From the NCBI GenBank assembly GCA_017305535.1, contig JAFKKN010000003.1, forward strand, positions 124,001 to 188,000: a DNA stretch of 64,000 bases, read 5' to 3'. Origin of the DNA: Hyphomicrobiales bacterium. GTDB taxonomy: Bacteria > Pseudomonadota > Alphaproteobacteria > Rhizobiales > Xanthobacteraceae. Shown piece by piece: positions 45,949-53,836 of the stretch; position 1 is the first letter of the stretch, and each line of letters starts with the position of its first letter. Under the pieces are notes generated by a model. The model ran no database searches, had not been told where the DNA came from, and was given only the letters and a program-made list of their open reading frames with translations. The position numbers and the translations under genes were made by a program.

Positions 45949-46737
45949 CTACCCGTTCTTGCCCTCCCGGCGCAGCGTCGGCAGGCCGATGCCGGCGGCG
46001 TCGAAGCCGCCGTCGACCGCGAGTAACTGCCCGGTGATGTAGCTCGCGCGTTCGCTGCACAGGAAGAAGATCGCCTCCGCCAGTTCGTCCTCCAGCCCGT
46101 AACGGTTGAGCGGAATGGCGTCGTGATAGTCGGCGCGGATCGCCGGCGAGTGCACGGCCTTGGCCATCGCGGTATCGACCGGCCCCGGCGCCACCGCGTT
46201 GACGCGGATGCCGAGCGAGGCGAGCTCGACCGCCGCCTGCTTGGTGAGGTGTGCGAGCCCAGCCTTGCTGGTGCCGTAGGCGACACGCAATGTCGAGGCG
46301 CGCAGCCCGGAGATCGAGGTGATGTTGACGATGGCGCCGCCGCCGTGTTCGCGCATCAAGGGTGCCGCCGCCTTGATACAGAGGAACGGCCCGGTGAGGT
46401 TGACCGCGAGCACGCGGTCCCATTCGTCGTCGGCGGTTTCCAGAATCGGCTTGAACACCGCGACGCCGGCATTGTTGACCAGCGCGTCGAGGCGGCCGAA
46501 GCGCTCCATGATCCGCGCCATCGCGGCGTTCACTGCTTTGGCGTCGGAGACGTCGCAATGCAGCGTCAGCACGTTGACCGGATCGGCGAGAGACGCGGCG
46601 GCTTCGCGCAACTGCGCATCCTCGATATCGATCAGCGCGACGGCCCAATCCTCGGCGAGAAAGCGTTTCGCGGTGGCGAGGCCGATGCCGCGCGCGGCGC
46701 CGGTAATCAGCGCGACTTTGGTGATGCTGGTGGTCAT
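45949..46737 (-). CDS. SDR-family NAD(P)-dependent oxidoreductase
   Basis: 262 residues with TGAARGIG (about 13-20), ALVNNAG, Ser in VNITSISG, AYGTSK (YxxxK) and a C-terminal YITGQLLAVDGG. It has the conserved fold and catalytic triad, but the substrate is unknown. It is transcribed on the same strand as the LLM gene but separated from it by a repeat, so it is probably independently expressed. Confidence 0.9.
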   Translation of the reverse strand: MTTSITKVALITGAARGIGLATAKRFLAEDWAVALIDIEDAQLREAAASLADPVNVLTLHCDVSDAKAVNAAMARIMERFGRLDALVNNAGVAVFKPILETADDEWDRVLAVNLTGPFLCIKAAAPLMREHGGGAIVNITSISGLRASTLRVAYGTSKAGLAHLTKQAAVELASLGIRVNAVAPGPVDTAMAKAVHSPAIRADYHDAIPLNRYGLEDELAEAIFFLCSERASYITGQLLAVDGGFDAAGIGLPTLRREGKNG

Positions 46738-46846
46738 GATCAGCCCGATGCGAGAGACGATGCGCGGGTCTTAGCGCGTGTTCTCGTGGCGGGGAACAGG
46801 ATTTTGTATTGGGCGGCGGCGGACGGACGCGGCTTGACGTGTTTCG

Positions 46847-46938
46847 CCGTCATGGCCGGGCTTGTCCCGGCCATCCACGTCTTACGGCTATGAAAATAAA
46901 CAAGACGTGGATGGCCGGAATAAATCCGGCCATGACGG
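46847..46938. repeat. Long palindromic repeat of a second family
   Basis: Arms of 37 bases (46847-46883 and 46902-46938) containing GTCATGGCCGG and ATCCACGTCTT pair almost perfectly across an 18-base AT-rich loop. Each arm also has an inner CCGG..CCGG self-complement. This is different in sequence from the CGTCGTCCCC repeats and looks like a mobile or structural repeat characteristic of Bradyrhizobiaceae. Confidence 0.78.
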
Positions 46939-46967
46939 AAAGAAAGATATGCGGATTGAACGAGAAT

Positions 46968-47081
46968 CTATCTCACATAAAACACGCACACCGCGATCAC
47001 CAGCAGCGCGGTGACAGCCATGACGTGAGACAGCATGTGCGCGAGCGTGCCGGTGCTCGCGCGTTTCGTGGCATCGTTCAT
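46968..47081 (-). CDS. Small 37-residue membrane protein
   Basis: MNDATKRASTGTLAHMLSHV followed by a single hydrophobic segment (about residues 21-36). GGGGAGGA lies close before the ATG at 47081. It is below usual gene-size limits but has the good ribosome site and one-pass topology of real small proteins. Function unknown. Confidence 0.55.
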   Translation of the reverse strand: MNDATKRASTGTLAHMLSHVMAVTALLVIAVCVFYVR

Positions 47082-47388
47082 GATGTCCTCCCCAGTGGGT
47101 TTGAGCTCGCTTGGCGCGAGCCAAAGTGGTTCGGGCATGACTCGTCGCAGCACGAATGCGCGAGCCAAACTTGATGAGAATTTTACGCAGAACGCCCCTT
47201 CGACCTGCTCCGCCGCGCTTGTGTCCCCACGGCCGAAGCAATGACGAAAGCGTGATCAATCAATGCGGCGAGAATTTGTTGCGATGGAACCCGCAACGTG
47301 CGGCGTGAAATGCATGCGCGCTATCTGCGTTGCAGCAAGTGCAAGAAGTGATTGTCAATTCTGACTCGGACTTGAACTGCGGGTGCGT
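47082..47388. other. Intergenic region between small membrane protein and HxlR gene
   Basis: 306 bases with no supported gene, repeat or strong hairpin; composition is typical of the surroundings. Confidence 0.4.
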
Positions 47389-47922
47389 TCACGCGCGTTT
47401 TGTCGCGCGCGAATTTTTTGTCTTGTCTTTTGTCTTGCGCGCCATCGCGTCTTCATATGCGGCCTGTAAGCGTTCGCTCACCGAAGGGCCGCGCGTCTTG
47501 CGCGGTTTGATGCCGAGATGGCGCGCGCGCAATTCGTCCATGAAATCCGCACGCATTTTGGGGCCGCCGTCGCGCAGCACTTGCGCACGCACGCCGAGTT
47601 CTTCGCTGACCGGCAGATACTTGTATCCCCACGCGCCCATCTCGGCGAGGATCGGCAACAGCGCGATGCCTTTCTCCGTCAGGCTGTAGATGCCCTTTTG
47701 TTTATGTGTGGGGTCGTCCTCGCGGGTGAGAATGCCTTCGCTCATCAAGGTCTTCAGCCGGTCGGCGAGAATGTTCGACGAGATGCCCTCGTTGGATTTC
47801 GTCAGCAGTTCGCGAAAGTGGCGGCGGTTGCCGAAGATGATGTCGCGAATGATCAGCAACGTCCATTTATCGCCGATCACTTCCAGCGTGAGATTGATCG
47901 GGCAGTCGGAGCGTTCGTTCAT
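47389..47922 (-). CDS. HxlR-family transcriptional regulator
   Basis: 177 residues. The HxlR winged helix is plain: CPINLTLEVIGDKWTLLIIR, FRELLTKSNEGISSNILADRL and the wing HKQKGIYSLTEKG. The usual N-terminal Cys is at position 7. The C terminus is an unusually long basic tail (about 60 residues). It is divergent from a RibD-like reductase gene, with paired inverted repeats between; members sense quinones, aldehydes or redox state. Confidence 0.88.
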   Translation of the reverse strand: MNERSDCPINLTLEVIGDKWTLLIIRDIIFGNRRHFRELLTKSNEGISSNILADRLKTLMSEGILTREDDPTHKQKGIYSLTEKGIALLPILAEMGAWGYKYLPVSEELGVRAQVLRDGGPKMRADFMDELRARHLGIKPRKTRGPSVSERLQAAYEDAMARKTKDKTKNSRATKRA

Positions 47923-48033
47923 ACCCTCCTCCCGTGAGCGCTTGCGAACGGCGGGAAGGGGCGACCGGCTTCGCGAAGCGAGGGCAACGGGGCCTTTCTT
48001 TTTGTGATGACGTCAAGGGGCCCCCACCCTCGA

Positions 48034-48073
48034 CCCCTCCCCGCCACGTCGCTTCGCGACGTCGGGGAAGGGG
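48034..48073. repeat. GC-rich hairpin repeat
   Basis: CCCCTCCCCGCCACGTCGC pairs with GCGACGTCGGGGAAGGGG across a TTC loop, with minor bulges. It lies upstream of the HxlR/reductase operators and is of the short palindromic repeat class found repeatedly between genes here. Confidence 0.55.
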
Positions 48074-48117
48074 AGCAAATCACGCCGATCGTCATTGCAC
48101 CCTCTCTTCTCAAACCG

Positions 48118-48169
48118 CTTGCATTTTCGCATCGGTCTGACTACGCTGCAACCGGTTGCAAAATGCAAG
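48118..48169. promoter_or_regulatory. Nested inverted repeats, probable HxlR operator
   Basis: CTTGCATTTT (48118-48127) and AAAATGCAAG (48160-48169) are perfect reverse complements. Just inside the right arm is a separate 14-base perfect palindrome, TGCAACCGGTTGCA (48147-48160). This lies between the divergent HxlR and reductase genes, just upstream of the latter's ribosome site. Confidence 0.6.
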
Positions 48170-48186
48170 TGGTGTGGGAGCGTGGC

Positions 48187-48741
48187 GTGGCGCGTCTGAT
48201 CGTGTGGAACCTGATGACGCTGGACGGCTACATGGAAGGGCCGAACCATGACCTCTCATTTCATTCCGACGTCTGGGGCGCTGAACTCGAACAATTGTCG
48301 ATCGCGCAGTTGCGGGCCGCCGGCGCGTTGATGTTCGGCCGCCGCACTCACGATCTGATGGCGTCCTACTGGACGAACGCAGGCGGCGAGGCCGCGGAGG
48401 TGGCGGATTTCATGAACGAGCTGCCGAAGTTCGTGTTCTCGCGTTCCGTTACGCAGTCGGGCTGGCGCAATGTGCAGGTGTTCGGGGGCGATGCCGTCGC
48501 GGCCACGGAGCGGCTGAAGCGCGAGACCGACAAGGACATTCTCATTTTCGGCAGCGCCGATCTCGCGTCGCAACTCGGTGCCGCAGGGATCATCGATGAA
48601 TACCGCATCGGTATCTGTCCGCTGCTGCTCGGCAGCGGCACGCCGCTGTTCAAACAGGGCGCGCCGCAGAAGCTGCGCCTGCTCGAGGCCAAGGCCTATG
48701 GCACCGGCATCGTCGTCAATCGTTACGCGCCGCAAGCCTGA
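48187..48741 (+). CDS. RibD C-terminal/dihydrofolate reductase-like protein
   Basis: 184 residues from a GTG start with GGGAG six bases upstream; the ATG at 48163 lies inside the operator and is less likely. The fold is DHFR-like: WNLMTLDGYMEG at the N terminus, LMFGRRTHDLM, VFSRSV, and the ILIFGSADLASQL nucleotide-binding loop. Members reduce diverse substrates with NADPH; many are uncharacterised YyaP/YwjB-like. It leads a possible detoxification cluster with GST and SnoaL genes. Confidence 0.82.
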   Translation: MARLIVWNLMTLDGYMEGPNHDLSFHSDVWGAELEQLSIAQLRAAGALMFGRRTHDLMASYWTNAGGEAAEVADFMNELPKFVFSRSVTQSGWRNVQVFGGDAVAATERLKRETDKDILIFGSADLASQLGAAGIIDEYRIGICPLLLGSGTPLFKQGAPQKLRLLEAKAYGTGIVVNRYAPQA

Positions 48742-48800
48742 TCGCGATGTGACGGCGTGCCGCGTCACGCCGCATTGCCAATGATTCGATGGAGAACGTG

Positions 48801-49454
48801 ATGTCGCTAACGCTCTATATGCATCCGCTGTCGTCCTATTGTCACAAGGCGATGATCGCTTTGTATGAAAACGCGACGCCGTTCACGGCGGTCTCGGTCA
48901 ATCTCGGCGATCCGGACGAGCGCGCGATGTTGCTGAAACTGTGGGGCGTCGGCAAGTTTCCGGTGTTGGAGGATGATGCGCGCGGCGAGGTTGTCCCGGA
49001 GTCCAGCATCATCATTGAGTATCTCGATCGGCATTATCCGGGCGCGACGCGGCTCATTCCCGCGGATGGCGATGCGGCGCGCGCGGTGCGCTTTGCCGAT
49101 CGCTTTTACGATCTGCACATTCACAACCATATGCAGAAAGTCGTCGGCAATCGGCTGCGGCCGGCCGGAGCCAAGGACCCGCATGGCGTCGAGGATGCCA
49201 AGACCCGGATGCGCGCCGCCTACGATATCGCCGAGCGCGAGATGGCGTCGCTGGGCTGGGCGGCCGGTGACGATTTCTCGATGGCGGATTGCGCGGCGGC
49301 GCCGGCGCTATTCTACGCCGCGAAGGTGTTGCCTTATGCGGATACTCATCCGCATCTCGCCGCCTATCTGGAGCGGCTGAAGGCGCGGCCGTCCTATGCG
49401 CGGGTGCTGAAGGAGGCGGAACCTTACTTCCATATGTTCCCGCAGGAAGGTTGA
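48801..49454 (+). CDS. Glutathione S-transferase family protein
   Basis: 217 residues from MSLTLYMHPLSSYCHK (start at 48801; GGAG upstream). Thioredoxin-like N-terminal domain with SSYCHK, cis-Pro GKFPVLED and glutathione-contact PESSIIIEYL; all-alpha C-terminal domain after about residue 85 with WAAGDDFSMADCAA. It conjugates or reduces electrophiles with glutathione. Confidence 0.9.
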   Translation: MSLTLYMHPLSSYCHKAMIALYENATPFTAVSVNLGDPDERAMLLKLWGVGKFPVLEDDARGEVVPESSIIIEYLDRHYPGATRLIPADGDAARAVRFADRFYDLHIHNHMQKVVGNRLRPAGAKDPHGVEDAKTRMRAAYDIAEREMASLGWAAGDDFSMADCAAAPALFYAAKVLPYADTHPHLAAYLERLKARPSYARVLKEAEPYFHMFPQEG

Positions 49455-49456
49455 TC

Positions 49457-49843
49457 ATGGAAGGCCGGCGCGCCGCGTTCATTCGTCGTCTGTTTGATTG
49501 CTATCATCGGCGCGACCGGGATGGCCTGGCCGCGATGATGACGGAGGATTTCCGCCTCGCCACGCCTTACGACGAGAGCATCGACAAGGCGCGGTATTTC
49601 GAGCTGTGCTGGCCCGCCAGCGTGCAGATCCGCGAGAACATCATCGAGCGGATTTTCGAGAATGGCGATGCCGCCTATGTGACCTATTGTTGCACCACGG
49701 TCGATGGCCTCGTGTTCCGCAACACCGAGTTCTTCAGCTTCGCCGGGGAACAGGTCCGCGCTATCGACGCCTACTTCGGCGCCTCCTATCGCGACGGCGT
49801 CTTCGTGCCGCAGGCCTGGCATACACCGCCGAAGGCGGACTGA
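49457..49843 (+). CDS. SnoaL-like/NTF2-fold protein
   Basis: 128 residues starting two bases after the GST stop. The helix-plus-curved-sheet pattern (FIRRLFDCYHRRDRDGLAAMMTEDF ... VFRNTEFFSFAGEQVRAIDAYFG, split) fits SnoaL/NTF2-like proteins, which include isomerases, hydrolases and binding proteins. Cotranscribed with GST; function unknown. Confidence 0.8.
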   Translation: MEGRRAAFIRRLFDCYHRRDRDGLAAMMTEDFRLATPYDESIDKARYFELCWPASVQIRENIIERIFENGDAAYVTYCCTTVDGLVFRNTEFFSFAGEQVRAIDAYFGASYRDGVFVPQAWHTPPKAD

Positions 49844-49946
49844 GCGGCGCCAAAAAATCGTCGCGGACAATGTCGGCGCCGTCGTCGCCCGTTCGTCTTC
49901 ATTGCAAGCGCCGGTTGATGCCGGTCCCGATTAATGGAGAAAAACG

Positions 49947-50366
49947 ATGCGTTTCATGGTGATGGTGAAGGCGAACCGGGATACCGAGGCCGGCGTGATG
50001 CCGAGCGAGGCGATGCTGGCCGAGATGGGCCGCTTCAACGAGGAAATGGTCAAGGCGGGCGTGATGCTTTCCGGCGAAGGACTGCACCCGACCGCGAAGG
50101 GTGCGCGGATTCGCTTCTCCGACGATGGCGTCACCGCGGTCGATGGACCGTTCCCGGCGGGCGGCGATCTCGTCTGCGGCTTCTGGATGATCGAGACCGC
50201 CTCGCGCGAGGAAGCCATCGCCTGGATGAAGCGCGCGCCCTTCGCGCCCGGCGATGAACTTGAACTGCGTCAGGTATTCGAAGCCGAGGATTTCGGCGAA
50301 GCCCTCACCCCGGAACTGCGCGAGCAGGAAGAACGTTTGCGGGCCGAGGTTGCGGCAAGGCGGTAG
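49947..50366 (+). CDS. YCII/DGPF-domain protein, copy A
   Basis: 139 residues of the YCII-related family: MRFMVMVKANRDTEAG at the N terminus, GEGLHPTAKGARI, and the VDGPFPAGG (DGPF) motif. The fold is a dimeric ferredoxin-like barrel; the function is unclear. It is paralogous to the next gene at 50589, with a palindromic repeat between them, so the pair likely arose by tandem duplication. Confidence 0.85.
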   Translation: MRFMVMVKANRDTEAGVMPSEAMLAEMGRFNEEMVKAGVMLSGEGLHPTAKGARIRFSDDGVTAVDGPFPAGGDLVCGFWMIETASREEAIAWMKRAPFAPGDELELRQVFEAEDFGEALTPELREQEERLRAEVAARR

Positions 50367-50378
50367 CAACACTCACTG

Positions 50379-50509
50379 CGTCGTCCCCGCGAAGGCGGGG
50401 ACCCATACGCCGTGTCGCTGATGATGCAGGTGACGCTGATAATTGTTGACCGGCGACCCCTCGACCGCAACCGTCAGGGGTTATGGGTCCCCGCCTTTGC
50501 GGGGACGAC
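50379..50509. repeat. Palindromic intergenic repeat, copy 5
   Basis: Arms at 50379-50404 and 50485-50509 of the CGTCGTCCCCGC family, with a different 80-base core. It lies between the two YCII paralogues. Confidence 0.8.
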
Positions 50510-50588
50510 CGCGATCGTGGTGCACTTGCGCTAAAACGACTTCAACGCACGTCATCATTCCGCAATCCAACCCCAAAGGACCAACCCC

Positions 50589-51008
50589 ATGCGTTTCATG
50601 ATGCTGATGATCCCGAAAGGCTACGAGACCGCGCCGCCCGACGTGAAGCTCGATCCGGAGCGGGTCAAATCGATGATGGCTTACAACGAGGCGCTGCAAG
50701 CGGCCGGTGTGCTGCTGGCGCTCGATGGCTTGCATCCGCCGTCGATGGGCGCGCGGGTGTCGTTCGAGGGCGGCAAGCCGCTGGTGACCGACGGTCCGTT
50801 CGCGGAAGCCAAGGAAGTGCTCGGCGGCTACTGGATGATCAACGTCGCCTCGCGCGACGAGGCGATTACCTGGGCCAAGCGCTGTCCGGCCTCCGAGAAC
50901 GAGGTCATCGAGATCCGTCAGGTTCAGGAAATGGCGGATTTCGATCCCGAGGTGCAGGCGGCGGCTGCCAGGATGCCGGACTTGCAGGCGGCGGTGCGGG
51001 GTAACTGA
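50589..51008 (+). CDS. YCII/DGPF-domain protein, copy B
   Basis: 139 residues, same length and layout as copy A: MRFMMLMIPKGYETAPP, LALDGLHPPSMGARV, TDGPFAEAKEVLGGYWMI. Identity to copy A is moderate, indicating an old duplication. Such genes often accompany ECF sigma factors, but none is nearby. Confidence 0.85.
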   Translation: MRFMMLMIPKGYETAPPDVKLDPERVKSMMAYNEALQAAGVLLALDGLHPPSMGARVSFEGGKPLVTDGPFAEAKEVLGGYWMINVASRDEAITWAKRCPASENEVIEIRQVQEMADFDPEVQAAAARMPDLQAAVRGN

Positions 51009-51129
51009 GCCGTTTCAGCGCGATTGCGTAGCAATTCCGCCTGCCCCGATATCGCCACGGGATCGCCGCAAGAGTCCCGGGCTAAATTCGGCAATGATTT
51101 CAGCCGCTGATAACCACCGAAATATCTAG

Positions 51130-51178
51130 CCTTTTCGCCGGCCTCATGTAAAAGCCCTTAACATGAGCTGGCGAAAGG
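51130..51178. promoter_or_regulatory. Long imperfect inverted repeat spanning the TetR start codon
   Basis: The left part (51130-51149, CCTTTTCGCC then CTCATGT) pairs with the right part (51161-51178, ACATGAG then GGCGAAAGG) across an 11-base loop. The perfect core is CTCATGT/ACATGAG. It could be a TetR autoregulatory operator or an RNA hairpin that hides the start codon at 51163. Confidence 0.55.
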
Positions 51179-51894
51179 ACCGCCGCGGCGCTGAGCGCGG
51201 CTATCACCACGGCAACCTCAAGGAGGCGCTGCTGCAAGCGGCGCTGGACTTGATCGCGGAGAAGGGCCCGGCCGGGTTCACCTTCGCCGATGCCGCGCGC
51301 TCGGCCGGCGTTAGCCCCGCCGCGCCCTATCGCCATTTCCGCGACCGCGACGAACTGTTGTCCAGCATCGCCCAGCGCGGGTTCGAATTGTTCGAGGCGG
51401 TGCTCACCAAGGCGTGGGACGATGGTCGCCCCGATACCGTCACCGCGTTCGAACGGGTAGGGCGGGCCTATCTCGATTTCGCGCGCAGCGAGCCGGCCTT
51501 CTATTCGGCGATGTTCGAATCCGGCGTGCCGATCGATGTGAACCCGACGTTGATGGTGGCGAGCGAGCGCGCCTTCAACATCATTCGCGCCGCCGCGGAG
51601 CGGCTCGCCGCGCTGGCGCCCCCCGGCGTCGCGCGGCCGCCGGCGATGATGATGGCGCTGCATATCTGGTCGATGTCGCATGGCGTCGCTTCGCTGTTCG
51701 CACGCGGCGATTCCGCGCGGCGCAAGCTGCCGATGTCGCCTGATGAGCTGCTCGAAGCGGGCGTGTTGATCTATCTGCGCGGCCTCGGTTTCCCGACCGA
51801 CCAGCGGCCGCCGGCCGATGCAACCGCCGCGCCGCGCACGCCGCCGGGGCCTCCGGGGCCGCCGCCCGGGCCGTGGGGCAAATCACCGAAGTAA
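51163..51894 (+). CDS. TetR-family transcriptional regulator with WHG-type C-terminal domain
   Basis: 243 residues. HTH: ALDLIAEKGPAGFTFADAARSAGV and APYRHFRDRDELL. The C-terminal domain is the TetR_C (WHG) type, with the motif ALHIWSMSHGVASLFA. The last 40 residues are a low-complexity Pro/Gly tail (PPGPPGPPPGP). The gene's own start lies inside an inverted repeat, which suggests autoregulation. Confidence 0.88.
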   Translation: MSWRKDRRGAERGYHHGNLKEALLQAALDLIAEKGPAGFTFADAARSAGVSPAAPYRHFRDRDELLSSIAQRGFELFEAVLTKAWDDGRPDTVTAFERVGRAYLDFARSEPAFYSAMFESGVPIDVNPTLMVASERAFNIIRAAAERLAALAPPGVARPPAMMMALHIWSMSHGVASLFARGDSARRKLPMSPDELLEAGVLIYLRGLGFPTDQRPPADATAAPRTPPGPPGPPPGPWGKSPK

Positions 51895-52216
51895 TTTGTT
51901 TCGGTGCCGTCGCCGCCTGGAGTTCTCGGCGCAAGCGTCTTTGAGAGACTCTGAAAATTGTTCGATCCGCAATCGCGGATCTGGAACATTCGCGCCTCGC
52001 GCGCTTTCCCTTGATCGCTCCGACCTGCATTGCGCGGCTTCGCGTTGCCGACCGCGTGATGTTGTTCGTGCCGGTCTTGAAGGTCGCGATCCTGGAGATC
52101 AATTCCAATGTTGAGTGTTGTGACGAACCAACCTTGGGACGCGTCTTGGCCCTGATCGACCTGCGACAAATAATCTCGTGATCGCCGCGGTCCTCGCTTG
52201 ACAAAAACTCGGAACG

Positions 52217-52253
52217 GGCTACGTATGTAAATGTTATTTACATTCACGTAGCC
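52217..52253. promoter_or_regulatory. 37-base near-perfect palindrome upstream of DUF2852 gene
   Basis: GGCTACGT-ATGTAAAT-GTT-ATTTACAT-TC-ACGTAGCC: two consecutive eight-base arms on each side, with a 3-base centre and one 2-base bulge. It lies 20 bases before the DUF2852 start, ahead of the GGGAGATGATAA ribosome site. The ATGTAAAT core looks like a dimeric repressor operator. The preceding gap 51895-52216 holds no supported gene. Confidence 0.6.
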
Positions 52254-52273
52254 GCCACCCAGGGAGATGATAA

Positions 52274-52753
52274 ATGACCCCCACCGCTGACGTTCATCGC
52301 TGGAACGGCCCGACGGAGGGCCATTACCGGCGTCCAGGCTTGTTCGAGTCGCCTTGGCATCCTGGCTGGATCGCCTTGACAGTGCTCGGTTTTATCTTCT
52401 GGTGGCCGGTTGGCCTCGCACTTCTCTTCTACACACTCGGGAGCAGGAAAATGGGTTGCTGGAGCCATAACGACCGTTGGTCGAACAAGATGGAGCGGAT
52501 GCAGTACAAGATGGAGCGGATGCGTGACCGCATGGAGCGTCGCGGCTTCGGCTTCGGTCCGCCGTCGAGCGGCAACCGCGCCTTCGACGAATACCGCGTC
52601 GAGACGCTGCGTCGCCTCGAGGAAGAACAGAAGGAATTCAAGGATTTCCTCGAGCGTCTGCGCCACGCCCGCGACAAGGAGGAGTTCGACCAGTTCATGG
52701 CGCAGCATCGAACGCGCCCGACTCCGCCGTCGGACGGTCAGCCGCAGGCGTAA
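52274..52753 (+). CDS. DUF2852 membrane protein
   Basis: 159 residues, with one or two membrane segments at about 30-55 (WIALTVLGFIFWWPVGLALLF), then a Met/Arg-rich charged segment (MERMQYKMERM) and a coiled-coil C terminus. It matches the alphaproteobacterial DUF2852 family, whose role is unknown. It is monocistronic, between the 37-base palindrome and a strong terminator. Confidence 0.85.
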   Translation: MTPTADVHRWNGPTEGHYRRPGLFESPWHPGWIALTVLGFIFWWPVGLALLFYTLGSRKMGCWSHNDRWSNKMERMQYKMERMRDRMERRGFGFGPPSSGNRAFDEYRVETLRRLEEEQKEFKDFLERLRHARDKEEFDQFMAQHRTRPTPPSDGQPQA

Positions 52754-52783
52754 GCACTTCTCGTTGTAAACGATCGTTACATC

Positions 52784-52819
52784 GCCGCCCATCCGCGTCC
52801 CGGATGGGCGGCTTTCTTA
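52784..52819 (+). terminator. Rho-independent terminator after DUF2852 gene
   Basis: GCCGCCCATCC and GGATGGGCGGC form an 11-base perfect stem with a GCGTCCC loop (52784-52812), followed by TTTCTTA. It separates the DUF2852 gene from the tol operon. Confidence 0.82.
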
Positions 52820-52862
52820 TTTGAGGGAAATTTTCCGTGAGGTTGATCGGAAAACGGCTTTG

Positions 52863-52878
52863 ATAACCTCGCGTTAAC
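52863..52878 (+). promoter_or_regulatory. Near-consensus CtrA box upstream of tolQ
   Basis: ATAA-CCTCGCG-TTAAC differs from TTAA-N7-TTAAC at one base. It lies 215 bases before the tolQ start, in the 270-base gap that should carry the tol promoter. Confidence 0.4.
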
Positions 52879-53092
52879 CATGGCGGGCGCTTGGTTGGAC
52901 CCGGGAAAAACCAGCGTCAGCCCTCGTTTTGACACGTTGGCAGGGGATGCAGGACCCGGCTTTGGACGGGCCCCCCATGCGAATTGGCAGAACCGGCGTT
53001 GGCAGACGACGCGGTATGGCGCGTGATCGCGGACCGCGAGACGCGCCACTCCCGGGAATGATTGGGACACTTGCGTTGAGAGGATACCGCTT

Positions 53093-53806
53093 ATGAATCC
53101 GGCCGATGTGGCGCAGTCAGCTTTGCCGCTGGCCTCCTCCGACGTGTCATTGATTGCGCTGTTCTTTCAAGCCCATTGGGTGGTGAAGGCGGTGATGCTT
53201 GGCCTGTTGGCCTGCTCGGTGTGGGTCTGGGCCATCGCCATCGACAAGATCCTGCTCTACGGCCGCACGCGACGGGCGATGGACCGTTTCGAGCAGGCGT
53301 TCTGGTCGGGTGAGTCGATCGAGGAGTTATATCGCTCGCTCGCGTCCAAGCCGACGCAATCAATGGCGGCCTGCTTTGTCGCCGCGATGCGCGAGTGGAA
53401 ACGCTCATTCGAAAGCCAGGCGCGTTCGTTCGCCGGCCTTCAGATGCGGATCGAGAAGGTAATGAACGTTTCGATCGCGCGTGAGATCGAGCGGCTCGAG
53501 CGCCGCTTGCTGGTGTTGGCGACCGTCGGCTCCGCCGGCCCCTTCGTCGGTCTGTTCGGCACGGTCTGGGGTATCATGTCGAGCTTCCAGTCGATCGCGG
53601 CCTCGAAGAACACGTCGCTGGCTGTCGTGGCCCCCGGTATCGCGGAAGCGCTGTTCGCGACGGCCGTCGGCCTTATCGCCGCCATCCCGGCGACCATTTT
53701 TTACAACAAATTCACGGCAGAGGTGAACCGGCAGGCGCAGCGCCTGGAGGGATTTGCCGACGAATTCTCCGCAATCCTGTCGCGCCAGATTGACGAGCGC
53801 GCGTAA
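53093..53806 (+). CDS. tolQ: Tol-Pal system inner-membrane protein TolQ
   Basis: 237 residues, three membrane segments (about 30-55, 140-165, 180-205) and the MotA/TolQ/ExbB channel signature (LATVGSAGPFVGLFGTVWG). With TolR it forms the proton-driven motor that energises TolA during outer-membrane constriction at division. First gene of the tol operon. Confidence 0.95.
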   Translation: MNPADVAQSALPLASSDVSLIALFFQAHWVVKAVMLGLLACSVWVWAIAIDKILLYGRTRRAMDRFEQAFWSGESIEELYRSLASKPTQSMAACFVAAMREWKRSFESQARSFAGLQMRIEKVMNVSIAREIERLERRLLVLATVGSAGPFVGLFGTVWGIMSSFQSIAASKNTSLAVVAPGIAEALFATAVGLIAAIPATIFYNKFTAEVNRQAQRLEGFADEFSAILSRQIDERA

Positions 53807-53836
53807 GCGTGAGGGGCCAATTGTGAGCACCGCATC

